From the IMG/VR virus record IMGVR_UViG_3300030106_000940, positions 1 to 44,575 of that record: DNA of 44,575 nucleotides; one strand, 5' to 3'. The notes under the pieces are model-generated. The model ran no database searches. It had not been told where the DNA came from and saw nothing but the letters and a program-made list of their open reading frames with translations. Shown here piece by piece: positions 30,986 to 38,865 of this stretch (position 1 is its first letter; each line of letters starts with the position of its first letter). A program made the position numbers and the translations under genes. The DNA is from a virus.

Positions 30986-31151
30986 TTATCTTATCCAAGT
31001 TCTCAAAGTATGCCTTGTTAAATCCTCTATCCCACTCCTTGTAGAAGGAGGAACCAATCTTGTACGGATTAATGATCCTTCCAGTGTGAAATGCCCGATA
31101 CCCCTTTTCCATTTGAATACGCAATGGAGGGTGCCGTTCTTTGATTTTCAT
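30975..31151 (-). CDS. RMF-like small protein
   Basis: This 58-residue basic protein follows the spacing of ribosome modulation factor: GYRAFHTGRIINPYK, then a loop, then EWDRGFNKAY. In RMF the same GYxAxxxGR, a PY and a W..GW..A helix are seen; RMF binds ribosomes and makes inactive 100S dimers in bacteria. The start was set at ATG 31151, which has AGGAG seven bases upstream; the earlier ATG at 31166 overlaps that site. The resemblance is by eye only, and other short phage proteins share such patterns. It lies between nrdJ and the HELLH gene with short overlaps. Confidence 0.5.
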   Translation of the reverse strand: MKIKERHPPLRIQMEKGYRAFHTGRIINPYKIGSSFYKEWDRGFNKAYFENLDKINDK

Positions 31152-31165
31152 TTGCTTACTCCTCA

Positions 31166-33109
31166 TTACTGAGTGGCTGCTATTGGTGTAGGAAAATCTA
31201 CAATCTCACAACTATTCGCTGTGCAAGCAAATTCTTGTGAGCCAGTTGTTCTATCCTCCTGTTCGTAAGTGGCAAACAATTCCCAGTGTACTTCCTTTGG
31301 CATTGAAAGTAAAGCCTCATGCCATTTTGCTTTTGATACATCCTGGTAAGGAGCTTGCTTATAGATGTGCTCAGTCATTGGTAGAAAACTAATGCCAGAC
31401 ATTGAATCAAAGTTTTCGTAGACAAAGTTTGCAATCTGCAACCATTCATTTTCTTTGACACTGATGGTGATAGAGGGCTTATGCTCACACCAATTGTCTG
31501 CGTATATTTTCCACAGATTTAGATGCTCTAGTGCAGTAATGTCTTTGCGAGTTATTGCCCCTTCGGGAGCAGCGATAGGAAAAGAAAAGACTACGGTGCT
31601 ACCAGGCTTTTCTACTGCATCCTCATGGGGAAATCCTTGGTCAATTAAAAACTGGGTCAGTGGGTCTTTCTTATCGGCACGAATGGTCCGAATGTAGTAT
31701 TGATTGTGGCGAGGGTGTATGCCACTAGAAGCATCTACAAGTTGGCTGACGGTACCTGAAGGCTTAACACAAGTGATAGCAGCGGACGGCTCAATGTCCA
31801 GTTTCTTTGCCCATTCCTCATTGACCGCAACGGCATGTAGTCGTAGCTCAGTTAATATAGCTGCAAGATCATCGTCCGTCTTATTGGACATTAGCTCGTT
31901 GTCCATAATGCCGGTTAGGCTAACCCCCAGTAGACGTTCTTCTTCTGTGTTTCTACGCCAATGCCGACTCAATCCCTTGAAGTCAGTAAAGCAAGACTGA
32001 ATCGTACCTAAGATAGTGGCAAACTCAATCTTCTTTTTCAGAGTATCAATGGTGTCAGACGCACGAACGACTACCTCACTGAGATTACAAAACTGCTTTG
32101 GGCGTAGAATGATTTCACTACACGGGTTAGTTCCATAATCAATGTGTGGATCTCTGCGATCATAGCGAGCCGCTTGAGCTTGTGCAGACTTACGGTTAAA
32201 GATACCCCGTTCTCCAGACTTACTATCGTACAGAGCTAGAAACTCCCGCATAAATGTTCCAATGTCAGGCTTCTCAGTGAAGCAGACACTATTGTTAGCG
32301 AGCGCTCGTTGCGGCTCTGTCTCCCACCAGGAACCAGACTTTGCATGACGCATACGATCATCCGATAGATTAGACAAACTAATGAGTGCGCTTCTACGCA
32401 CACCACCTACCACCACTACATCAGCTACTTTGCAGATAATATCGTGGCACTCTATCGAGCATAGCTTACGACCGGCAGCCTTTCTAAATGCATTGACAGT
32501 AAATACAAATAGCTCATGTAGTGGGTCAGGTCCAGAAGCCCTGCCACCAAATGTATTTAACTTGGCTCCTGCTGGACGTACCCGTGACATATCCCATTGA
32601 GGGACCATTCCAGCGTACAATAGGTTAATCAGTTCCTTGTAGCTCTTGTACCAGCCTTCTTTACTATCTTGAACAATGATTGTGGTTTCACTCTCTTCAA
32701 AAATATCAGGTATCTTAGGGAGTTCATTTGTGTACTGGCGTTCCACGCTAAAGCCTACACCTGTACCGTGCATCAGAATATAAAGGCATTCATCGAAAGC
32801 TCTGGGGCTGTCAATCGGAAGATAGGCACAATTGTAAGCAGCTATGTGATTGCGTTCCAGTGCGGGGCCAGCCGTCATCATTGCTCGCATACTAGGCATA
32901 ACATTTAATGTGCGAATAGCCGTATACAACTCAGGATAGACTTCCGGGCTAATGGACACACCATGCTTCTCTGTAATAAACTTCTGATAGAAGCTCAACA
33001 GGCGATCAGCCGTTTCATCCCAAGTTTCACGTCGTCCTTCTTCATCCAGCCATCTAGCGTATCGAGATACCGCTATAATATTCTGATAGTCACTCATTTG
33101 TTCACTCAT
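31166..33109 (-). CDS. nrdJ: Adenosylcobalamin-dependent (class II) ribonucleotide reductase
   Basis: This 647-residue monomeric class II enzyme makes deoxynucleotides from ribonucleotides using a B12-generated thiyl radical. Active-site residues are visible: Cys94 (AAYNCAYLP) and Cys341 (FCNLSEV) as the redox pair, Cys330 in NPCSEI as the radical cysteine and Glu332 beside it. The 11-residue gap between Cys330 and Cys341 equals that of the Lactobacillus triphosphate reductase. The C-terminal CTANSC (about 629-634) is the regenerating pair. Start ATG 33109 has GGAGGA eight bases upstream. Class II RNR is common in marine phages and requires host adenosylcobalamin. It pairs with ThyX to supply dNTPs for phage replication. 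Confidence 0.93.
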   Translation of the reverse strand: MSEQMSDYQNIIAVSRYARWLDEEGRRETWDETADRLLSFYQKFITEKHGVSISPEVYPELYTAIRTLNVMPSMRAMMTAGPALERNHIAAYNCAYLPIDSPRAFDECLYILMHGTGVGFSVERQYTNELPKIPDIFEESETTIIVQDSKEGWYKSYKELINLLYAGMVPQWDMSRVRPAGAKLNTFGGRASGPDPLHELFVFTVNAFRKAAGRKLCSIECHDIICKVADVVVVGGVRRSALISLSNLSDDRMRHAKSGSWWETEPQRALANNSVCFTEKPDIGTFMREFLALYDSKSGERGIFNRKSAQAQAARYDRRDPHIDYGTNPCSEIILRPKQFCNLSEVVVRASDTIDTLKKKIEFATILGTIQSCFTDFKGLSRHWRRNTEEERLLGVSLTGIMDNELMSNKTDDDLAAILTELRLHAVAVNEEWAKKLDIEPSAAITCVKPSGTVSQLVDASSGIHPRHNQYYIRTIRADKKDPLTQFLIDQGFPHEDAVEKPGSTVVFSFPIAAPEGAITRKDITALEHLNLWKIYADNWCEHKPSITISVKENEWLQIANFVYENFDSMSGISFLPMTEHIYKQAPYQDVSKAKWHEALLSMPKEVHWELFATYEQEDRTTGSQEFACTANSCEIVDFPTPIAATQ

Positions 33110-33293
33110 TTAGTTGTCCTCCGGTACATTTTATCTTTAAATTCACAAGCGTCGTTCCCATGAGGTGCTGAACTAATTCTTCAAACATATCAGTCAGTTC
33201 CTCTGTGGGATCACCGTCTATAGGCATCATAAACTCTTCGGGGTCTAGCTCCAAAGTTATGGAAATTCTAGCTTTTGTCTTGCCTAATATCAT
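33102..33293 (-). CDS. Small acidic protein upstream of nrdJ
   Basis: This 63-residue acidic protein opens with a strand (ARISITLELDPEEFMMP), followed by an acidic helix (EELTDMFEELVQHLMGTT) and a final strand (LVNLKIKC). I recognise no family. It overlaps the DUF3310 gene by 26 bases and nrdJ by 8 bases, so it is translationally linked to both. A regulatory or accessory role is only suggested by this packing. Confidence 0.6.
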   Translation of the reverse strand: MILGKTKARISITLELDPEEFMMPIDGDPTEELTDMFEELVQHLMGTTLVNLKIKCTGGQLNE

Positions 33294-33666
33294 TTACTAC
33301 TCTTTCTAAATACCACTGGGCTTTTCTAAGATCCTCTAAGCCGTTCTTATATCGTTCTCTCCATGTATACTTTAAGACGTTTCCCTTACAGTATCCACGA
33401 AATTCGTCATCTGTCAATGCTGCTCGAATAGCGTCAATACATTCTACTCCATGTTTGTTATAGTGCTTGGGGTGATTGACCATATCTATCCTCTCTTCCA
33501 GGGTAGGTAAGAAGTATTGTTCTGGGTCTTTCTCCTGTTGGGCAACTTGAGCAGCGATGGTACCTATATCTGCTGCACGAGTTTTTGTATCTCGTACCTT
33601 TTTCTCAAGGTCTGTCCACTTGTTGTTGGGAGCCTTTGTCTCTTTGCCTTCTACATAATGGGGCAT
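33268..33666 (-). CDS. DUF3310 protein
   Basis: This 132-residue protein has a C-terminal part that carries the DUF3310 signature seen in many phages: MVNHPKHYNKHGVECIDAI, then LTDDEFRGYCKGNVLKYTWR and NGLEDLRKAQWYLERV. The N-terminal about 60 residues are a charged linker. The family is widespread in phage nucleotide/replication regions and is sometimes called a nucleotide-kinase-like protein, but its activity is not established. It starts on the overlapping TAATG of the preceding gene, with AAAGGAA upstream. Confidence 0.85.
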   Translation of the reverse strand: MPHYVEGKETKAPNNKWTDLEKKVRDTKTRAADIGTIAAQVAQQEKDPEQYFLPTLEERIDMVNHPKHYNKHGVECIDAIRAALTDDEFRGYCKGNVLKYTWRERYKNGLEDLRKAQWYLERVVNDIRQDKS

Positions 33667-34040
33667 TACGCATTTCCTTTCGTGTCACTGGCTAAGGTTA
33701 AAATATTGTCTGCGTACCCTGTAAAGGATTCTGGAACAGGAGTAATGAGGTGCCTTTGAGCATAAACTTGAATAATCTCACGCAAAAAACTATTTTCTTC
33801 CATTGCTGGAATAGATGCTGCTGCACAGTTACACAAGGTAATCATGGCCGTAAATTCCTCCTCCGATAGAGAAGAGCTATCTTCGTCCGCAACAATGCCT
33901 ACTTGTACTTCACCTGCCCAGTATTGTAGAGGGTGCGGCTCTTCGTCTATGCCGTTCGTGCTTTCTGGTTTGGTATCTTCAAGAACAGGTCTTATAATCA
34001 GAAGAAAATCATTTGCTTTTAAATGCTTTTGAATGCTCAT
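33666..34040 (-). CDS. Hypothetical acidic protein
   Basis: This 124-residue protein is not recognised. It opens with KANDFLLIIRPVLED, followed by an acidic loop, an Ala/Cys-containing helix (AMITLCNCAAASI) and a helical C-terminus (FLREIIQVYAQRHLI). It is translationally coupled to the T7 endonuclease I gene (ATGA overlap) upstream and shares a base with the DUF3310 gene downstream. A role in DNA metabolism is inferred only from its place. Confidence 0.6.
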   Translation of the reverse strand: MSIQKHLKANDFLLIIRPVLEDTKPESTNGIDEEPHPLQYWAGEVQVGIVADEDSSSLSEEEFTAMITLCNCAAASIPAMEENSFLREIIQVYAQRHLITPVPESFTGYADNILTLASDTKGNA

Positions 34041-34495
34041 ACTCGGTCCTCACTTTCTAAGTTTGCTTCGATCAATGTAGGCGGCATAGAAATTAATGTT
34101 TCCCTAAGCCATTTTTGTGGAATAACTCTATCACAATATACTATACCGTGTTTCTTACACCATGTCGCATACGAAGTGGCCGACCCTTTTCTCAGTTTTC
34201 TACTGCTATTTTCAAAGACCAATCTAATATCCAAGTCAGGATGTTGGTGCTTAATCTCTAAATGTTTACGCCGGTCTGCTGTAGAAAAGAAACCCTTAAC
34301 CTCTATGATTAAACCATTGTCTAGTACAAAGTCTGGTGTGTAAGAGCGAATGGCAAAATCAATCCACTTAATCTTGATCGTCTCGTACCGTAGGGCGTGT
34401 TTAGCTTTTGTAATTTGTTTAGCTATAACAGTTTCCAGGTTTGAGCGATACCCCTTTTTTCTAGCCCTACGATATGCTTTTGAGTCATATCGCAT
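34037..34495 (-). CDS. T7 endonuclease I-like Holliday junction resolvase
   Basis: This 152-residue enzyme is of the T7 gp3 type. It cuts branched DNA and, in T7, also host DNA. The catalytic residues sit almost exactly at T7 positions: Glu21 (NLETVIA), Asp55 (YTPDFVL), Glu65 and Lys67 (IIEVKG). The later DIRLVFEN, then LRKGSATSYATWCKKHGI and IPQKWL also match. The protein probably acts as a dimer through the N-terminal helix. It works with the nearby polymerase, exonuclease and PD-(D/E)XK protein in recombination, concatemer processing or host DNA breakdown. Confidence 0.93.
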   Translation of the reverse strand: MRYDSKAYRRARKKGYRSNLETVIAKQITKAKHALRYETIKIKWIDFAIRSYTPDFVLDNGLIIEVKGFFSTADRRKHLEIKHQHPDLDIRLVFENSSRKLRKGSATSYATWCKKHGIVYCDRVIPQKWLRETLISMPPTLIEANLESEDRV

Positions 34496-34497
34496 AT

Positions 34498-34926
34498 TTA
34501 AATATCGAGTAAGGTAGCATGTTCAACAGGAATGTGAAAAAACTCCTCACCTTTCGGTACATAGCGGTTGGATACTTCCTTGACCGTGGCAATGGTAGAT
34601 AAAGTTGTCGCTGGAATTTTCCATACTTGTTTACAATCTGCCCTTAGAACATAGAAGGTAAGGTTGCTATTGCCCAATAACTTCTTCTTTCGATACGGTA
34701 TTCTAATTTCCAGCCAGTCACGAGGCCAATCGTACTTCCATGAGAATTTTATTTCCACTTCAGCGTTGTGTATTTCACCATCTTTTTCTGTGATAATATC
34801 ACATCTGTACTTTTCTTGTGTGGAAGTGATCGTGTGACCGTCTTCAATTAACAAAGCACTAATAACTTCCTTCGCCTTGGTATCTGATAGATCGTATAAC
34901 GTCTGGTCAAATCTTTTCTTTACCAT
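34498..34926 (-). CDS. PD-(D/E)XK nuclease-like protein
   Basis: This 142-residue protein starts at ATG 34926, with GGAGGG about 11 bases upstream; a GTG at 34938 overlaps that site and is less likely. Residues Asp43 (YRCDIITE) and Glu58-x-Lys60 (AEVEIKFSW) give the D...ExK pattern of restriction-endonuclease-like nucleases, followed by strands typical of the fold. No further motif names the family. It lies between an intrinsic terminator and the endonuclease I gene. It may cut or bind DNA; the call is structural inference from a short motif. Confidence 0.55.
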   Translation of the reverse strand: MVKKRFDQTLYDLSDTKAKEVISALLIEDGHTITSTQEKYRCDIITEKDGEIHNAEVEIKFSWKYDWPRDWLEIRIPYRKKKLLGNSNLTFYVLRADCKQVWKIPATTLSTIATVKEVSNRYVPKGEEFFHIPVEHATLLDI

Positions 34927-34944
34927 GTACTTACCCACCCTCCT

Positions 34945-34978
34945 AAAAAGATAGGGGGCGAATAACCACCCCCTGTCT
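34945..34978 (-). terminator. Rho-independent terminator after the Cas4-like exonuclease gene
   Basis: In the minus direction the sequence is AGACAGGGGG, a ten-base loop, CCCCCTATCT and then a run of T. The arms lie at 34969-34978 and 34949-34958 with one G-U pair, and the U-tract at 34945-34949. It sits between the exonuclease stop (34993) and the next gene's ribosome site. It is the clearest intrinsic terminator in the window. Confidence 0.8.
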
Positions 34979-34992
34979 CAGTGAACTATGTG

Positions 34993-35832
34993 CTACTTGT
35001 CGATGTAAAATACAACAGGCTTATCCTTAGCCCGACTTACCCGTGAAGGCTCTTCACTCAACTTCTCACCCCAGCAGGCATACTTAAAATCGCAGAATTT
35101 GCATTCTGTATCCAGTATGTAGTTGCCTGTGTGTACGCCACGAAACATTTCTTTGATAGGCTTAAAGCATCGAGCAAAGGCATTGTCTTTTAGCTTGGTT
35201 ACAGTATTCGCTAGTTTAGTCGTTACCTCCTTTGGGTCACTTGCGTATGCTATATACTTAAACTCGCCACTGGAATGGTTGATTACCCACCAGCCTCCGG
35301 GTTCTACACCCTTTGCCTGAGCGTAGGTTTGCAATTGTCCAACATAACCAAAACTATCATGCTTTTCAATGTGCTTTCCATCAAGCCATTTGTTGCGGTA
35401 ACTCCAGGGAGAAGCAGATTTAATATCATCAACTTTATTGTCGAGTATTAAATCATACTCCCCTGAAATAACTTCACCACCGATCTCTGTCTCGACTTTC
35501 TCAGGCTCTTCAAATTTGGCTCCTGCCTCTTTCAATAAACCCTTAAAGACGGCCTCTGTAATATCCCCAATCATCATTCGCAATAGAAAATGCGATGCTG
35601 GAGGAGTTGCAGCTTCAGGCTTGTTCTTCTGAAACCACAGTTGACAGAGGGATCGGCCAATATTGCTTGCTCGTAATTTAAAGTCTCTCGTGTTCTTGGT
35701 CTGGAACTGTCGTCGTACTGCCGCCTCTACATGTTTGACAATACCTTTGATCGTATCGTCTGACATGCCTGCTTTGCCCTTTCGCACGTCTGAAAGGTAG
35801 GCATGAACGAGGAGTTCTGCACGATGCTCCAT
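34993..35832 (-). CDS. Cas4/RecB-like exonuclease with Fe-S cysteines
   Basis: This 279-residue PD-(D/E)XK exonuclease is of the Cas4 type. Asp127 (GEYDLIL) and Asp136-x-Lys138 (VDDIKSAS) form the core, with the downstream GQLQTYAQA motif (Gln166) typical of RecB/Cas4 nucleases. Cys63 (SLCQLWF) and C-terminal Cys244, Cys247 and Cys253 (ECKFCDFKYACWG) are placed like the four ligands of the [4Fe-4S] cluster in Cas4 and AddB. Its job is likely strand resection for recombination or end processing. It is the last gene before the terminator and follows the SSB-like gene by six bases. Its Fe-S need fits the phage-encoded IscU. Confidence 0.85.
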   Translation of the reverse strand: MEHRAELLVHAYLSDVRKGKAGMSDDTIKGIVKHVEAAVRRQFQTKNTRDFKLRASNIGRSLCQLWFQKNKPEAATPPASHFLLRMMIGDITEAVFKGLLKEAGAKFEEPEKVETEIGGEVISGEYDLILDNKVDDIKSASPWSYRNKWLDGKHIEKHDSFGYVGQLQTYAQAKGVEPGGWWVINHSSGEFKYIAYASDPKEVTTKLANTVTKLKDNAFARCFKPIKEMFRGVHTGNYILDTECKFCDFKYACWGEKLSEEPSRVSRAKDKPVVFYIDK

Positions 35833-35838
35833 GCTAAG

Positions 35839-36756
35839 TTACTCGTCTACCGTAATAAAAGAGTCAACGACTTCGGCAGTAAACGGATCAAGCTCTTCGC
35901 CTGGAGACTTTTTGTTGTAGGCTTTCATAATGAAATTGTTGTAGTTCGTAATCCATGTCTGAAAATTGGCTAGTGTCTCACTGTCTTGAGGCTGTGTAAT
36001 GTCCAGTTCAGTAGTTAAATCTACGACTGGGACTGGCATATACAGCATATTGCCATTTGCCATAGGAGAACCTGCCGTTGACAATGTGATGTTGTGTTGT
36101 GGAAACAGTCGCCCTGCTGTGCTGTACTTCTGCAAGGTTTCTCCCATAATCTTAAACGCATTGTTGTTTTCTATTTCCCACACCACCGGAATAGGATCAC
36201 CTCCAGTGTCAATAGAGTTACCGTTTTCATCTACAGGATCATTTAACGTGACCGTACCAAAAATTGCTCGCACTCTCTTTACAGAGGTAATGAGCTTTCG
36301 TGTTTCCTCTGGTAGAGCTTGCCAATCCTTGATGTAGCCAGAGGGCCGACCACAATTAAAGCCACCATCTTCGTCCATTAAATCAGAAGAGGTAAATGCC
36401 TTGTAGTCACCTGTAAAGACTGACTTTAGATACCGACCCTTTTTGCCATTTGCACGAGACTCTGCTTGAGAATATGGAAGCCACCGATTAAAGCGAAAGC
36501 GTTGCATGTACGGACGAAGAGTTACTGTCTCTGCGTAGGCAAACTTATTCCCATCATCAAATCGGTAAGTTCCACCTGGAACAACTTCCATGTTTCGTTT
36601 CTTACCGTCTTGATCTACTGTACCCATGATCGCTTGGTTCCAAATTTTCATGCGGCATAGAGTGTCAACCGACTTAGGAGCGGCACCCTGAATACCCATG
36701 ACTTCGGCCATGAGATTGTAGTTTTTTGTGTCAATTGTAGCGATTTGATTGTCCAT
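35839..36756 (-). CDS. SSB-like protein of the replication module
   Basis: This 305-residue protein lies between DNA polymerase and the exonuclease. No catalytic motif is seen. It is soluble with many aromatic and basic residues (RPYMQRFRFNRWLPYS) and ends in an acidic tail (AEVVDSFITVDE), a design typical of phage single-strand DNA-binding proteins; the name is inferred. The start was set at ATG 36756: AAAGGAG lies five bases upstream, and the first ATG at 36771 lies almost on the predicted transcript start. It has its own strong promoter, consistent with need for many copies. Confidence 0.55.
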   Translation of the reverse strand: MDNQIATIDTKNYNLMAEVMGIQGAAPKSVDTLCRMKIWNQAIMGTVDQDGKKRNMEVVPGGTYRFDDGNKFAYAETVTLRPYMQRFRFNRWLPYSQAESRANGKKGRYLKSVFTGDYKAFTSSDLMDEDGGFNCGRPSGYIKDWQALPEETRKLITSVKRVRAIFGTVTLNDPVDENGNSIDTGGDPIPVVWEIENNNAFKIMGETLQKYSTAGRLFPQHNITLSTAGSPMANGNMLYMPVPVVDLTTELDITQPQDSETLANFQTWITNYNNFIMKAYNKKSPGEELDPFTAEVVDSFITVDE

Positions 36757-36782
36757 ATTGGCTCCTTTCATAAAACCATCCC

Positions 36783-36810
36783 ATTATATCTGATTCACAT
36801 TTTAAGTCAA
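36783..36810 (-). promoter_or_regulatory. Near-consensus sigma70 promoter for the SSB-like gene
   Basis: On the minus strand TTGACT (36805-36810) and TATAAT (36783-36788) are spaced by 16 bases. The -10 box is perfect and the -35 box matches five of six. It lies in the gap after the polymerase gene and would give a leader of about 20 bases before the ribosome site. Flanks CTTGACTT and TATAATGG match those of the capsid promoter. Confidence 0.85.
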
Positions 36811-36815
36811 GGGTA

Positions 36816-38861
36816 TTATGTGACATTCATCCAATTAGTTCCTGACTTGCAATCTAAGACTAGTGGCACATCAAAGTCAACCTCAAATTTCTGTAAGAAA
36901 ACGTCCCTAAGTTGCTGTTCTGCATTGGTAATTGTATCTTTCACTCGTTCCTCCTCGTCTGGATATGTGTCAATAACAATGCTATCGTGAACACTGTTCA
37001 CAATCACACTTTGTAAATTATTCCTTCGCATATTTTGCTCAACCAAGAGTAGAGTAAGCTGCACAATGTCCGTGGACAGAGATTGCACAGGATAGTTTTT
37101 CACAGCGGTAAAATGTGTTATTCCTCCCTGTGGTCTACGCTTGGCATCAGGAAAAGCAAATTGACGACCAGTTGGTGTAGTAACTTTTCCAGTTGCCATT
37201 ACTTCATCCGCTAACTCCATATGCCAGGCTGCAATTCCTTCGTACTTGCTGGTGAATTGCTGGTAGTAAGAAGCCTCTGCCTGTGTTCTACCATATCCGG
37301 TGGCACCAAACAGTGGAGCAAAGGTATGGGCTTTTGCTTCTTGCCGTGTAGTCTTTTGGCCTGCCTTGGTAATAACCTCGGCAGTATAACTATGAACATC
37401 AAACCCTGTTTCTATTTCAGTCTTGGCAAGAGTATCGTTGCCTAGAAATGCTGCTGCACGAAACTCAAGCTGGGCAAAGTCTGCCTCAACGATTGTTCCA
37501 TTCGTCCAACGGGACTTAAATACCTTCTTGATGGGGAATGTATTGCCCCTTGGCATGTTCTGTAAATTAGGAGAGTCAGAAGCAAGTCTACCTGTAGTGG
37601 TACGATGTTGAGCTAGGCGAACATGTAGTCTGTTATCAGGCTTTGTGTAAGTCTCAATGCCCTCGACAAAGGAAGATAGATAGGTATCCAACGCAGACAA
37701 ACGTCGAATGTTGTGCAAGAATTGTCTGGCTTCTTCCATCTCTCGTCTGCGAGCTACAGCCTCTAGCAACTCCAAGTTCACCTTGTTTGTACTGAACCCG
37801 TGGTTTGCAATCCAGCTTGCAGAGGGAGCAGAAAACTTTAAGCCTGCAATACGTTTCTGTGGAAGATACACAATGCCTTTGTGATTACACGTTCTACAGA
37901 TGCGTTTCGCTTTTCCAACTGTTCCATCCTTTTTTACATATAGATTGTAGCCCTTTCCCTGGCAGTCCGCACAAGACACGGCGGTAGTTTTATATATCAC
38001 GGAGGAATGATCATTGACCGCCACATCAAAGGCAGCCTTTTTCATGTACTTAGTAAAGTTGCCTGCCCATGTTGATTTATCATTTGGGCTTCGACTATAG
38101 ATCAGTGCACTTAACTGCTCTGGTGAGGACAAGTTGATCGGAGTATCGCCCATTAAATCATGGGCCTGATGCTCTAATGACTTGACCAAATCCTGTCTTT
38201 CCTTTTCAAACTCTTCCTTAACCTGGCGTAATGCATCCTTGTCAACAGAGAAACCTCGGTAGTAGATAGTGGCAAGTAAAACACATAGTGTGTTGGTATG
38301 GTCTATGATCTGTTGCAAACTAGCAAAGTCACTGGAATACATTTTCTTACGCAGTGCTTTTGCCAACTCTTGCGTTGCCCTAACGTCTGCTAGACAATAC
38401 TTTTCTAATTCATCCTTATCGATTTGATCTACCGGAACACCCTTACCTAGATGTTCCTTTAATGTTCCCATCTTTTGGTTGTCTAATTGCCAGCGTTCCG
38501 CTACAGCATCAAGTGATAGCGGCGACTTCAATCCTCGCTGAAACAGATACTCAACCAGCATGGTATCGAATACAGGACCATTGTAGGTAAACCCTGTGTC
38601 CCAGAGCCAGATCAACTCATGTTGGGCATTGTGACAAACGAGAACGGTAGTTTGATCCAATTGCTCCTGCAATAGTCGCTTGGCTTCTGAGGTGTCATTG
38701 ATTTCCATGTCTGCATGATGAAACCAAAACGAAGATTCCGTACCATCATCCTGCTTTGTGCAAGCCAATACTAACTTATTGCCAGCGGTAAATGGATCAA
38801 GTAACAGTTTTCCTGTCTCTGTTCTGGCTGTAGTGTTTTCTAAATCCAGTGTAGTAATCAT
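36816..38861 (-). CDS. Family A DNA polymerase with DnaJ-type zinc-finger insertion
   Basis: This is the replicative polymerase, 681 residues. The N-terminal 3'-5' exonuclease shows Asp6-x-Glu8 and Tyr155-Asp159 (KYCLADVRAT). Residues about 297-328 hold an insertion with two CxxC pairs (Cys297/300 and Cys322/325, CADCQGKGYN and CRTCNHKG), like the central zinc domain of DnaJ; I know such an insertion from phage HMO-2011. Polymerase motifs are TGRL..PNLQN, motif A EADFAQLEFR (Asp461), motif B Arg506/Lys510/Phe514/Phe518 and motif C HDS (His625, Asp626). Phe514 matches E. coli Phe762. Phe518 replaces the usual Tyr766, and Ser replaces the usual Glu in motif C. It follows the helicase gene after four bases. 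Confidence 0.95.
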   Translation of the reverse strand: MITTLDLENTTARTETGKLLLDPFTAGNKLVLACTKQDDGTESSFWFHHADMEINDTSEAKRLLQEQLDQTTVLVCHNAQHELIWLWDTGFTYNGPVFDTMLVEYLFQRGLKSPLSLDAVAERWQLDNQKMGTLKEHLGKGVPVDQIDKDELEKYCLADVRATQELAKALRKKMYSSDFASLQQIIDHTNTLCVLLATIYYRGFSVDKDALRQVKEEFEKERQDLVKSLEHQAHDLMGDTPINLSSPEQLSALIYSRSPNDKSTWAGNFTKYMKKAAFDVAVNDHSSVIYKTTAVSCADCQGKGYNLYVKKDGTVGKAKRICRTCNHKGIVYLPQKRIAGLKFSAPSASWIANHGFSTNKVNLELLEAVARRREMEEARQFLHNIRRLSALDTYLSSFVEGIETYTKPDNRLHVRLAQHRTTTGRLASDSPNLQNMPRGNTFPIKKVFKSRWTNGTIVEADFAQLEFRAAAFLGNDTLAKTEIETGFDVHSYTAEVITKAGQKTTRQEAKAHTFAPLFGATGYGRTQAEASYYQQFTSKYEGIAAWHMELADEVMATGKVTTPTGRQFAFPDAKRRPQGGITHFTAVKNYPVQSLSTDIVQLTLLLVEQNMRRNNLQSVIVNSVHDSIVIDTYPDEEERVKDTITNAEQQLRDVFLQKFEVDFDVPLVLDCKSGTNWMNVT

Positions 38862-38865
38862 TTTT

